Shown here: positions 39,088 through 50,835 of the stretch, piece after piece | Layout: every line of letters begins with the position of its first letter | Numbering within the stretch: position 1 is the first letter of the stretch | From: Eretmocerus hayati | Taxonomy: Eukaryota; Arthropoda; Insecta; Hymenoptera; Aphelinidae | Reading direction: 5' to 3' | Length of the DNA: 64,000 bases | Assembly (NCBI GenBank): GCA_029851415.1 | Contig: CM056744.1 | Location: forward strand, 116,034,838-116,098,837 | The notes under the pieces: model-generated | What the model saw: only the letters and a program-made list of their open reading frames with translations | The model's database searches: none | What the model was told of the DNA's origin: nothing | Position numbers and translations under genes: made by a program

Positions 39088-41950
39088 GAGCTTGCGGGGA
39101 ATAAGAGATGGGAAAAGAAAAAAAGCGCTGGGGTCTAGGGAATCGATAAAAATGTCGTTCGAAACAGACCTACCCCCCCCCCCCCCTTCACTTACGTCCA
39201 TTTTCATATGCACATGTACACACAGACATTTGCACAGTTTATCGGTTGAGCTTTCGATAGTAAATAGTGTCGAGCTTTTTTAAAAAAAAAAAGTGTGCAT
39301 GAGGTGTGTGTCCACAATTTATAATCTCAAAATCGATCCAGTTTGCGGAACGTCTCTGAAGATTTTCAGTTCTGTAGTTTCCAAACGACAAAAAAAAGCT
39401 CAAGGTACAAAGTGAGAACGACCATTGAAAATCTAGTCCAAGTCTCTCAGAGTAGCCGTTTCAAGCTCGCACAAGAAAGAAAAGAAAGCTTCAATTTCTA
39501 CAAACTTTTTCACCCTCAAATTCGCTTTTCTATGTGTTTCTTTTCTTGTTATACTATAGTATTATGTCGAAGTGGTAGAAAGTGGATATACTGATGCAGC
39601 AGTAGAACCAGGACCCCGAAAACAATGCGAAACAACTCGTGCCGAACGGAAAAAACATCTAAAAAGACTTGGATGATTGTGGATACGTGTGTGGGAGTGA
39701 GTATAGGATGCGTTTGTTTTCTTTCAAGTATACGGACAGACACGCGAAGAAGCTGCCAATTCCAGCCTCTATTATATACCTTGATGAGGATGTTGTAGTG
39801 GTGGTGTTTGAAGCACGTATACAAGCTTTCAGACCATTAACGAACGATTGATTTCTCATTTGTACCCTGGTTAGACATCTTATTTTCTTTCTCCGAGCTC
39901 TAGTAGCTTTTATACTGCCTTGGAATACATTTTGCAAAGAATTGCGAGTTTGAGCTTCCGTATTATATCTTCATCAACTATTGCATTATTTGTTCTCTTG
40001 ATTGCGATCAGATGACGGTTTCTATTTTAAAATAGTACGCATTGAAATGTACAGTTGTTCGGAACATTTTTGAAGATTTGAAAGATTTGCTAATGCAATG
40101 GTTTTCGTTCAACTACGCAATGCACCAAATAGAAACCATATCCTTGAATAAATCCGAGAGTCTATACAAGCAGTCGATTTTGCAAGCAAATGCGTATACA
40201 CACAACAGAAAGACCAAGAAAATACAAAAATGTCGAATCAAAATGCAAAGCTTCTCCCACCACCATTCACCAAGATCTCGCATCTAAACTGCACCGTATC
40301 GCATTGCAAGCTCAAAAAGCTTTTCGTGACCTCTTTTCTAACCTCTTTTTCACATTCACACAAACTCAAATTTTTCCATTCTCGCATATACGAGCTAACG
40401 ATATACATAAGATATCCATCTATAGCAAATCACTGAAATGTAGCATCCACGTCTGAATAAGAAAAAAGCTTCAACTCCTCAGGGAACGATATCTAAAAGA
40501 GCCCCGGTGACCCGCTTGCAAGCTCTATTTCTCTGTTTCTATAGAAATGTGCCTGTATCGGCCAAATCGAATCGCAGAGAGAGAGAAAGAGAACCGGGCA
40601 AGCGTGAACTTATCTCACTCGGACTATGTCTCCCAGATCTCTCTTGAGTAATTCGAATTTCAAATGTGCCCGCCAACGCGTGCAAGCTCACCTTTGTCAA
40701 TTTCCTTCTCTCTAACCGATTGATACGTACGACTGAAATCTCTATATAGATACTGACTTTGTCCATTCAGAATTCGTGTACGACTAACGCGTTATATCTG
40801 ATTTGCGAGAGCTTCCTTTGTACCATCTCAAGAGTAGATACTCTAGGAGTAGAGCTTTTGTGAGCTTTCGAGCGTAGATGATCTTATTTAAAGCTAAAGC
40901 TCTATAGATATATGTTTCAAAAGCTTGCAAGCTCGGATAGTTAACGAAGCGATTGGCCAGCCGCGACAAAAGCTCTGATAAGGACGAAATGCGTCTAGAG
41001 CTTGCGGTTGTCTGATATCTGCGTGTGCAAGTTCTTCGTATCGTATATGAGCTTTGGTTTACGAGCGATACTCTGGGGGAAGAGACACAGAGCTTTAGGG
41101 CCGTTTTAGGTCCGAAAATCGGAACGACGACGGACGCGACTACGAGGATGATAAAGTACAAGCTTGTAGTAGTATACTGAGTTGCGTGTGTATAGAGAGC
41201 AGTAAAAAGAGTGGGCAATTTAATCAAGGCTCTGTGTGTGCTTGCAGCAATATTGCGTCCCCCGAGCAGCTCTTGCTTAACTGCCCGCCGTAAATTTGCC
41301 ATGGTGAAAGCTTGAGACTGGTTTGCACGGATTGTCTGGGGCATCGAGTATGGAATACGACTTTTTGTTGCAAGCTCTATGAGCAAAACTAAGACGCAAT
41401 CAAATTTCATAGCCAGAATAATAAGGACTCTGTTCGTCTAGTCTGTTATTTTAAGATGAAAGCTCGTAGAGAAACGATCGATGCGTGTTCCAAAATCGTG
41501 AACTCGTTTTGAAAAGGAACAATTACTTCGATTTCTTTGAAAGCTTTGTCTTCAGAAATCCTAGGATAATTGAATATCCCTCAGAGCAGAGCTTTCAGCT
41601 TTCAGTTTTGAGCTTGCAGAGCTTGCGGGTGTGAGATTAAGCAAACTAGACACGAGCATGCGCGAGCTTAAACGTACATTAATGTGTGGGTGTAGATGTG
41701 TTAGGGTGTGCACCAGCCGCGTGCTTCGGAGCCCTTAAGATCGTGACACCGTGAACGACTCTCTCTCCCACTCTCAAAGCACATAGCATGCATAGAGCCA
41801 CAACCCGGACGATCGATGAGCCTGGTGGCCCTCTCTTCAACACACTATAGAGAGAGAGAGAGTAGGCGAATCTTGAGAATATCGTACTCTCAGCTCGTAA
41901 AGGTAACCTCTCCGTCCGACCAAATTGGCTTTGCGAGCTTGCAGCTAATT
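39088..41950. repeat. Cluster of dispersed GAGCTTGC / GCAAGCTC words
   Basis: Full or partial copies are visible near 39088, 40305, 40514, 40681, 40921, 41001, 41371, 41609 (twice in tandem) and 41936. The complete form GAGCTTGCAAGCTC is its own reverse complement. Spacing is irregular and flanking sequence is not shared, so this is a dispersed word and not a tandem array. Confidence 0.6.
39173..39186 (+). repeat. C homopolymer run
   Basis: Fourteen consecutive C, giving poly-G on the opposite strand. Confidence 0.95.
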
Positions 41951-43220
41951 TCATCGCCTTGGCCGTTTAAACGTGCAAATTAGCCTCCCAATCTTCACTA
42001 CTGCTACTACCACTACCACTTACAAGTACCTATGACTAAACTCTTTATCCTAATCGGGCTATGTAGAAAGTAAAAACAAGTCAAGTTGAAATTCGTTTTT
42101 TTCTACCCTGGAGCTTTTTTCGAAGTAGAAACGGAAGTTGGTAGTGGTGGTGGTGGTAGTTTCTCGATCCTCTCAAGGATTTGCTAATGGGCTATGAACC
42201 GATGCTGCATGTATTTATCTAGATGGTGGATGAGAGTGAGAGAGAGAGACAAAGATTCGTTCTTCGAAATGCAGATCTAAATGAGCATCGGCGTGCTTCT
42301 CAGCTTACGCAAAGCAGCTGCGCGCAAATTCAGTATTTCCTTCTCTCTCTGTCTCACGAGGAACAAAGCTTGATTGTTGCCGTGTAATCAGCCCCCACCC
42401 GCTGTGAAAATAGGGGGTGGGAAGGGATACTCTAACTGCGTGCAATTGTAGAGATATCTGGAGGAAATTATCTATTCGGGAGTTTAACTCAGCTCGTTAG
42501 TGAGATTGAAATCATTTTCTAAGGGGGCTTCATCTGAGAGACAATTTTTTATTTGATCGTGTGTGTGTGTGTGTGTGTGCTTGTGTCTGCATGTGTGTGT
42601 GGGTGTGTAAATGCTAGGGTGGCATTTTGTCTTGATGAGCATTTTGAAAATTTAACCCATTCACTCACAGTGTCCAATAACATGGAAAAACTTTCTTTCG
42701 TCGATTTTCAATGATCAGTGATTATTTCTTCCAGACACGTCAAAAAAATCTTAGAGATTCTCACAATTTCAACTAATACAAGGAATGAATAGAACCACAA
42801 GCTAGGACCAAAAACTCAATTGCAAGCAAGGAAAAGTAGTTTCCAGCAGAATGTTTTGAAAATTCTAGTTTTTTCATTTTTTGTCTTATTCTCGTGAGAA
42901 ACATATTCTGAACTTTCAAAAATACCTTCCTCTATACCTCGCCCTCGCGGTAATGAATGGGTCGAATTTTCCAAATGCTATTCCTTATGAATGTGCTATT
43001 TAGTTCTCGTGCCGTTGTCGCACTGCGTATCGACGAAACAGAATGAAACTCGACCCTCGAGGTTAGGTAGATATACAGGGTACAATACATATAGACAGTA
43101 TATCTTGGAAGCAAGCTTGGCGTGATGCCCGATAATTAGGAACTTAATTAATCATTAGCCAGGTGCCTCTGCTGCTGTTGCTGTTGTGCCATTGCTCCAA
43201 ATGCACCTTTACACTCTCTT

Positions 43221-43226
<6 letters not shown>

Positions 43227-43284
<58 letters not shown>
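43227..43284 (+). repeat. Long GT microsatellite
   Basis: A perfect GT run of 29 units lies about 425 bp before ratchet candidate 4. It creates spurious Val-Cys and His-Thr repeat frames on the two strands. Confidence 0.97.
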
Positions 43285-43287
<3 letters not shown>

Positions 43288-43678
43288 GGGAGTTAGAGGG
43301 TGGAAATGGACGAGTCGCGTGAGATGGCGAAAAAATTGGGCTAAGCGGTGTGGTACTAGCGCGGCAAAGTGGGACAGAACAGCAAATAGGGAAGGCACTG
43401 CTGTTGCATAGAGTATTATACATATAGGGAAACGAGCTAAAGTGGAAATGGACTTTTGCCTAACTGCTCTTTTTTCTTTCGTTGCTACTGCTGCTGTTGC
43501 TGCTGCTGCTTCACAGCTGCCGATGAAAAAGTCCATTACGAAACAATTTCTCATTGAACTCGTGAACAGCTCATTCTGAATGCTCCGATCTCAACTACTA
43601 TGACCTATCGAATAACCTATATACCACTACTAGTACTGAGACACATTTTTAATATATAACTTTGGGGATGACGATTGA

Positions 43679-43716
43679 TTACTAATGAGATTTAATTTTT
43701 CTGATTACAGGTAAGC
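43679..43716 (+). promoter_or_regulatory. Candidate recursive splice site (ratchet point) 4
   Basis: TACTAAT at 43680-43686, close to the optimal branch sequence, is followed by TTTAATTTTTCTGATTACAG ending at 43710 and then GTAAGC from 43711. This is the only candidate found in the downstream intron, 10.8 kb after the exon. Its donor half is of the GTAAG type preferred at Drosophila ratchet points. Confidence 0.5.
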
Positions 43717-46097
43717 TTCACATGTGTTACAAAAGTCTACGAAATTCTAGGGTGATGAAAAATTGAGAACGGTGAACTCGTGAGTTGAAATACATTTGTA
43801 ACTTTTTTATCAAATGAGACAAGGGTGCGAGGGAGTTGTCCTTCCGGTAACCCTCGTCTCTCAAAATTCACTTCATTATGTTCTTTTCACACATGTGTAT
43901 GGCATCAACTAAATAGCTCATTTAAGTGAATAAGACACTTCTGTTGAGCGAGACGACATTATTAGAATAGTGCAATCAGGAGTATAGCTGTAAGTCAACG
44001 ACGAAGACGACGACGACGACAAAGTACATAATACCTTGCGCGAGCGTGCGCTCAAGCGTTAAGCAATGAATCTCAACAGGCGAGACAGAAACAAATTCCC
44101 CAATCACTCGCGAAAAGTGTCTTTTTCTCTTTCCACTTGCACCAGCTTCCATAACCCAAAAATAACCCTATCCCTATATTCCATTCCACTACACTACCAC
44201 TACCACCTCCTCACATTCTCGTTTTACAGAGTGGAGCGATTTGTTCCGGCACATAGCGGCAGATGTCGTTCTTTTTTTCTTTTTTCTTTTTTTTTGTTGG
44301 CTCTTCGATGTCGTCTTGGACCACCCAGTCTACTAACTTCACCATCACACCTCTCACTCATTCACTAACTTATACTCATTCATTCATTCTTCCACTAACT
44401 CACTCACTCACATTATAAAATATAGTGTAAAGTATATAGCTACCGGTAAAATCTTACACCTGATAAATCTCCAATAGAAGTCAAGAAGTTGAATAGAATC
44501 GGATGCGGTGATAATTAGAGCCAATCAGCGCCAATCTTACAATTTGAAAAGCCCGCGCTATAGTATATGAAATTGATAGACAGCTGTGGAGAATCTTCGG
44601 AATTGATCGCTATGTTGGAAATGGCGCGAAATTTCAAAGAGGTTAATCTACCAAGACTGGCACATCGCGTGCGAGACAAGAGGAAATATCGATGTGCAAT
44701 CCAGACTTGATATAGAGTTGGTAGTGAATTGTGAGGGCTGACGCTGATTGCCTCTATACTTTTCTTTTTTTTTGTCCTTTTACTTCTTGTGAAAAGGGAA
44801 TCCGATGAAAGTCTCCTCGAAATTGGACATTTCCCATTGGAATTATATAAAATATATATATATGAGTAGAATTGATCATACGAATCAGGCGTATCCGCTA
44901 TACTTTTTTTGTTAAACTTTTTTCGCAGTTAATTAACCGACCTCAAATGAGATCAATCCGATGCAATTGTGTTTTTGCAATATACTTCAGTATCATCCAA
45001 GAATTTTCAATCCTCGCAAGCTTAATACATTTCATACGAAGAGAGAAATCGATGGATGAAAAAAAAAAAAAAAATTTGATATCTATCGAATCAATGACAA
45101 GTCTATTCATTAACCACTTTAAGATCAATCTGTCAGCGAGTCAAACGAATTCCCACACGCTTATATATTGCATTTAGATAGAGAGAGAGCCTATAAATAA
45201 GCCCTCCGACTGTCTATTTTTAATTGGCACGTTCGACTACTATACTATTCTCTCAACTCTCTTTCACTCATTCACCAGAGCATTCCTTTCGCTAATGCAA
45301 TATCCTACACATATAGACAGAATAGAGATACTGAAGTGCAATTGTTATGTCATTCTATATAAGAGAATCGCTCTCTAAACGTCTATTCTACGTGTGTCTT
45401 TTTTAAAAATCTTAGAAAAAGCTTCTCTCTTTCATTCTCAACTTGACGGATCTTAGGAACTTTGTTTTATGGGCTTGGGTAAGAACTCACTCTTTATTAT
45501 AAAATGAGAAACTGGATCGATATATAAAATGTGCAATAGCTTCAATTTTTTTTCTTCCTTTTTCATTTTATTATTATTATTATAAATGTAGAGGTAATAG
45601 TTGCCACACATTGAAAGAGGGCCAATTATCGCCCCTCGTTTCCGGTAATTTTGATGTAAATAAAAGTAACGCGCCAATGTATGTGTGTGTGTGCCACGCG
45701 ATAATTTTCTCACTGAATTGAGGTAATTTTAAACGAACGACAGAGGGAGAGAAAAAATGAAGAAAAAATGGAAAAAATTTACTAGTAGGTACGACGCGTC
45801 GTGGAGATTCTCTTTCTGATGCATTATTGAGTGTGCGACGACGTATATAATATCACGAGCAAGCTTTCAGAATCGTCCTCGTATTATTCCATCATCAGTG
45901 CAAAACCTTGGATTTTGCATCGTTTTGCCCTCGAGAGACTTACACACACAGATGATGCGTATTCTACAGAATCAGTCTAACGTCGCTTTAATGACTCTTA
46001 AATTCGAATTTGATAAGGCTTCGTTCAAAAGCTACTGTGCTTCTGCTGTGACACTCTCGAAGGGTATTATATGTAGTACACAAAAAGTTTGAACAAG

Positions 46098-46131
46098 CGC
46101 GGGAAAATGGAAAATTTTGAATTTTCCCGCC
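46098..46131. repeat. Short inverted repeat GCGGGAAAAT ... ATTTTCCCGC
   Basis: A GCGGGAAAAT word and its inverse face each other across about 12 AT-rich bases. Each arm contains GCGGGAAA, which matches the E2F-type consensus TTTSSCGC on one strand. Function is not implied by the match alone. Confidence 0.5.
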
Positions 46132-48898
46132 ACGAACCTATAGTTTATACATAGTCTACAGAAAAATTCACTTTGACGAGGTTGTAGATACTCGTTATTA
46201 TTCATGAGACTTCAAGAAAATTTTATTATAACCGAAACTGCGTATTGTATAGAATAGAGGTTATATACATATGTAGCTTCCCTTTTTGTAAGCTCAAAAT
46301 TTATGCTAATAAGTTTGGAGGATAGTTTGGAACTTGCTGTTCAGGCATTAAATGTCGTTATAAGTTGTTGTGAAGCCATTGTGGTTATAGGATGTAGGGC
46401 TTGTTGGTTTTGGAGTTAAATAATTGAACCGACGGATTTCATTTGATGACAGGTCGAGCGTGAGAAACGGTATTCTGTTGGTAAGGTGAGGTGAAAGAGA
46501 GAGAGAGTTAATTCGATTTTGAACGCAATTGTTGTGAGATTGTGATTTTGCGGTGACACTACTGTATGACGGTTGACCCTTTTCAAATTAAGGCAGTTAT
46601 TTCAGTATGCATATCTGTCGGCAACTGGTAATTTTCAATAACGAATTTTAAGATAAATCCCCTATGGCTGCTCAAACTGAAAATAAATTTCAAAATAGAA
46701 CAAAGTTCCAAATGATTCATGACCAGAATGTATTTTAAATCATCTTGTAATCATGTTCCCTTTATTCCTAGCAATTATTCATCCCTTGAAACTTTTTGGA
46801 TCTCATTCCAAATGTTCATCCAACAACCTCAACACCGTATCTCAAGCAGTGATATTAAATTTTCATGTACATACTTTTTCTTTTGTTTCAACCTGCAACA
46901 TTGTACACGATATTCGCATAATTGACAGCTACTTACGCTTCGATTTCTCTCGTCATATATCGGAAAATTATATATACGAAAAGAGAAGGCGTAGGTGGTG
47001 GTAATGGAAGATGTACGATAATTGTATCATCGCACGTACAGAGAGTATGAGGCTATGTACATGTATATTTCCATCTAGACGATTTATCAGTCAATTGACG
47101 AAGGCCGAGCATCATATATAGCCTGTATAATATCGCAAACGAATATAACGCATGTATTCACCACCGCACCGCAATAGATACGATATGTATACGCCTCATT
47201 ACGCCTGATGGCAATATACGCTTTTGCTCCGATTCGAAATACATAGACATATAATGGTTTTCTTGTATGCAGTATATATGCAGAAATAGACAGCAACAGC
47301 CACAGAGCTCATACAATATTCATCCCTACGAGACGTTGTGAATTGCAGAGAATCTATCTCGATAAAGTCTCACTATAACATAACCATATAAACTTGGATT
47401 TAATCCTTCGGTCTACTCTTATACAGTGTATCTAGTATCTAATAATTTATCAATAATTAATCCGTGAAGGAAATTTTCCGAACCGACAACCAACACCAAA
47501 TCATCCAAGAACATGCGCTAATTAATGCAAACGTCCTCGTTTATACAAACTGACTACTCATATGTAGCAGAGAAAGTGCACAGAACGACATCTAATCACC
47601 CTCGAGCAATTTTAATCCACTCTATGTCTATGCTCACTATAACCACTCTATGAGACACACCTGAATGAAAAAAAAAAAAAATATCTCGATTGATCGGGTA
47701 ATTGGCTTGAATAATCGTTCATAAATCTGCTGTCACCTTTATCCAGGGGGTAAAATGTGTATAATACTTGCTTCAGGCATGAAATATATAAGCCATAGCA
47801 ACTCTCTGATGTTGTAAAAAAAAAATTGCGCAGAAAGTAAAGAGGGATTATAGCAAATATCGCTTCTCGACTTGAGCATCGAGGCGGGCTCGTGTTTTAT
47901 CCAGGGCTGGTATCTGGTAATGAAAAAAAAAAGGACACAAGGGCAAAAGTTAGAAGGAGGCTCGATTTTGCTCTCCCTCAGAGTTTGCACGTCCTTTCTG
48001 CAGAATGCGGATAGTTTATATTATGTATAGTGGTGGTGGTGTAATGTATATAGCTTTGTTTGGGGCTCTGAAACGCGCGAAATTCAAGCGCGGATCCAAC
48101 ATTACATTGTTCCATTGTATTCGCCATATCAGCCTATACGCGTATACGCACCCTGTTATAATATATAAGAAGACTCTCGATTTTCTTTTTATCCGCAATT
48201 CTCAGAGAGTCGCCTCTTGTTTTCATCTCACAATTATATATATATACATATATATACCTAGCTAAAGAGATTTTCAAGGGTTGACAAACGCCTCATTTTT
48301 TATTTCTCCCTTTTTATAATGTTGTGGTATATAGAGGTTGCTAGTAGTGGTGGTTGCGCGGCGTATTAGACTTTGAAATATATATCGAGGTGGCGCTCTT
48401 TTTGCACTCGTTCACGCGCTAACTGTTTTTAACGAGTGCAAAGCTTGTTTGCTTCTTGAAGGTTTGCGAAATCTTTACTCTGGAATATATAATATGAGTG
48501 TGTTTGTGTGTATACAATTGCGACCGTCCGACTTTTTCCTCGATTCGAATCCGTGGAAAAATGTGCGGTCAAACGTTTCCATGAATACGGCTGAGACTGC
48601 AGGCGATCAGCGATATGTATTGCAGTATATAGTATGTATTCGCGATGAAACGATCGACTATCCACATCATATTCTCAGATATACGGACGTGAGAACATTT
48701 TTTTACGATTCTTACGCTGTGAAAGGAATGCAAATAAAACTGCGAGTGTGACCTCGCTCCAGTGAGAGAGTCACTCCTTCGACGGAATATTCACATTCGT
48801 CACACACCGATTATCCAGTAACAATCTCACCAGCGCGTCACTTTGAGAAAATGGCAAGATAAGAGTGCAGAGGAACGTTTCTTTCCTAATCTTTTCGT

Positions 48899-49040
48899 AA
48901 TTCGATTTTTTCGATTAATCGAACTTTCCATATCTCGATCAATCGATATCTCGAACCTCTCGATATATCGATCTATTCGATACCTCGAATGTTTAATATC
49001 CCAATAGTTTTGATATCTCGATCTGGTCCACACTTTGTAT
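48899..49040. repeat. TCGAT/ATCTCGA-rich degenerate minisatellite-like block
   Basis: ATCTCGA, TCGATA, AATCGA and similar words recur about every 9-18 bp, as in TCAATCGATATCTCGA and CTCGATATATCGATC. The words are close to self-complementary. No fixed unit length holds throughout. Confidence 0.6.
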
Positions 49041-49958
49041 GAACTATGATGAACCTCAAATAGGCAGATGGATTAATCGAACTTCGAGTTTCGATAGGTC
49101 AAAATTTGCGTTATCTCGAACCACAATCTTTCCTCACAGTTTTACTCAGTAATCATCGGATATCTGCGAATCAATTGTAAAAGTATCAGAGATGTGCACT
49201 CCCACTCGATGCGATTGCGTAATCCACGATTTCAATCACTCCGCCTTTATTTTAGATTTTCATCGCATCTCGGGATCGTTCTTGCCATATAATACAAAAA
49301 AGAAGGCATGAGCAAGTGAGCAATGGAGTGTATTTGAGTTGCACAATCCTCAGGATATCCGCCAAGTCGATCATCCTCTCGCGAACGAGTCTCTCGTCCA
49401 TAAATCTAGAGAGCCGTGCTCGCGTGTGCGCGATGCTGGAAAATGGGACAGCGATTGCATCTATATACCCTGTATATCTCAAAGAAGCCAACTGCATATC
49501 CATATTTTTTTGTACATCTAGTAGTATATCTATGTAGCTTTGAAGCATCAATTTTTCGATGACATCTCATTTTCGTCGAAGCGGAATGCACTCTTTATGC
49601 ATCTCCGTTTAACCTCTCCAAGATATAACCCCAAAATCTATACACCCATACAGATGGCTCTTTTTCCTCCGTTGCGTATCATTTGGGCAAAATTCGATTT
49701 CTTCCTCTATCTCTTTCTCTCTGTGTCCCAGTGCGAAATTGTTTTTCCCGAACAAAAGCACGTTCGGTATGATGCACATGCAGGGAGAGAAGGAGAGAAA
49801 CAGTATCCGTTTTGAATTTGAATAGGGCTCACGCTGATTAAAAAAGGCGCGCTGCTCTCGGGTACCACTATCTCTTCAGCCATTTTTCATTTCCACGCGG
49901 AGAGCTACACACATACTGTGCTCTGCTACCAGAGAGCGATAAATAAAGCAATATCTCG

Positions 49959-49982
49959 GTAGTAGTAGTAGTAGTAGTAGTA
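49959..49982 (+). repeat. GTA trinucleotide repeat
   Basis: Eight perfect GTA units. Confidence 0.95.
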
Positions 49983-50588
49983 AGGGATAACAGTCGCATG
50001 GCGTGCCGAACAGCCGAATATGCATTTTTGAAGCACAGCGCCGTCTGGTGGAATCAGTTGGAGATTTTAGTGAAAAATGGCTCTTTGCGACCCACATACG
50101 TCTATAACCTCTATGTATATATAACTATTCTATCTTAGAATCTCATGGAAAAATCGTGTTTACGCAGCTCGCATTGTGTATTGTAAATAAATGAATAAGG
50201 CATATGAAGGTGCGATTGCATAGTATGGGTATAATATAATAATCAAGTTTTGCGCAATGCGCTTTGAGCACATGTCGCTTTGTTGTTTTGAGACATCAGA
50301 CATGAGAGACATGACGATTAGACTTGACGACATCACAGTTGTGATTGTGTATATAGAAAAGGAGGAGTTAGTTACATAGAGGAAAAATCATAAGAGAAAG
50401 GAGAGCAAGGATATATGTGTATAATGATAATAAAAAGTGCCTCGCCCACGCGAGAAAAGAGAAGAGAGTGAGAGAGACTGATGTGAACGGGATCGCCTTG
50501 GCAGTCACACGTGGCCCCACCGCTGGACTCTGACCCGTGAACTTGCGGTACTTACTGCAGACGTGACCTTCGATCGGCTCACGTATAA

Positions 50589-50607
50589 ATATATATATAT
50601 ATATATA
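50589..50607 (+). repeat. AT microsatellite
   Basis: A perfect AT alternation of about nine units. Confidence 0.95.
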
Positions 50608-50761
50608 CTCTTAGAGTATTGAGAGTCAGAGACCCCCTTTTATTCGACATCTCCTGTACTTTACATTTGACTATATATATTGGAAGGCTTTGAACGTCAA
50701 AGACGTGAGATTCTGAGGCGGTAATTTTCTCTCAACGCAGAGCGACAATTTGAGATAATTT

Positions 50762-50763
<2 letters not shown>

Positions 50764-50834
<71 letters not shown>
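50764..50834 (+). repeat. Very long CT (polypyrimidine) microsatellite
   Basis: An uninterrupted TC/CT alternation of 71 bp, the longest simple repeat in the window. On the sense strand it is a pure polypyrimidine tract and is followed by TAG at 50835-50837. Confidence 0.97.

Positions 50835-50835
<1 letters not shown>

Larger units (their letters stand above)
32880..43678 (+). other. Downstream intron, segment 1: no gene
   Basis: No coding sequence is recognised between the exon and ratchet candidate 4. It includes an AC run (35665-35684), a near-palindrome CCGGCTCCGAGCCGG (34936-34950), a C run (39173-39186), a GT run (42559-42579) and a long GT run (43227-43284). Many GAGCTTGC/GCAAGCTC words occur from about 39 to 42 kb. 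The longest open frame in the window (40784-41410, minus, 208 codons) lies in that word-rich part and looks like chance. Confidence 0.6.

Noticed and set aside
40784..41410. Longest open frame in the window (208 codons, minus strand)
   Set aside because: It has no recognised domain and lies in the GAGCTTGC-word cluster. The words lack stop codons in most frames, which favours long chance frames there.
43144..43554. Open frames on both strands across the GT microsatellite
   Set aside because: They are produced by the repeat itself as His-Thr or Val-Cys runs.
48535..48556. tRNA B-box-like word ATTCGAATCC
   Set aside because: No matching A box or cloverleaf can be formed around it.
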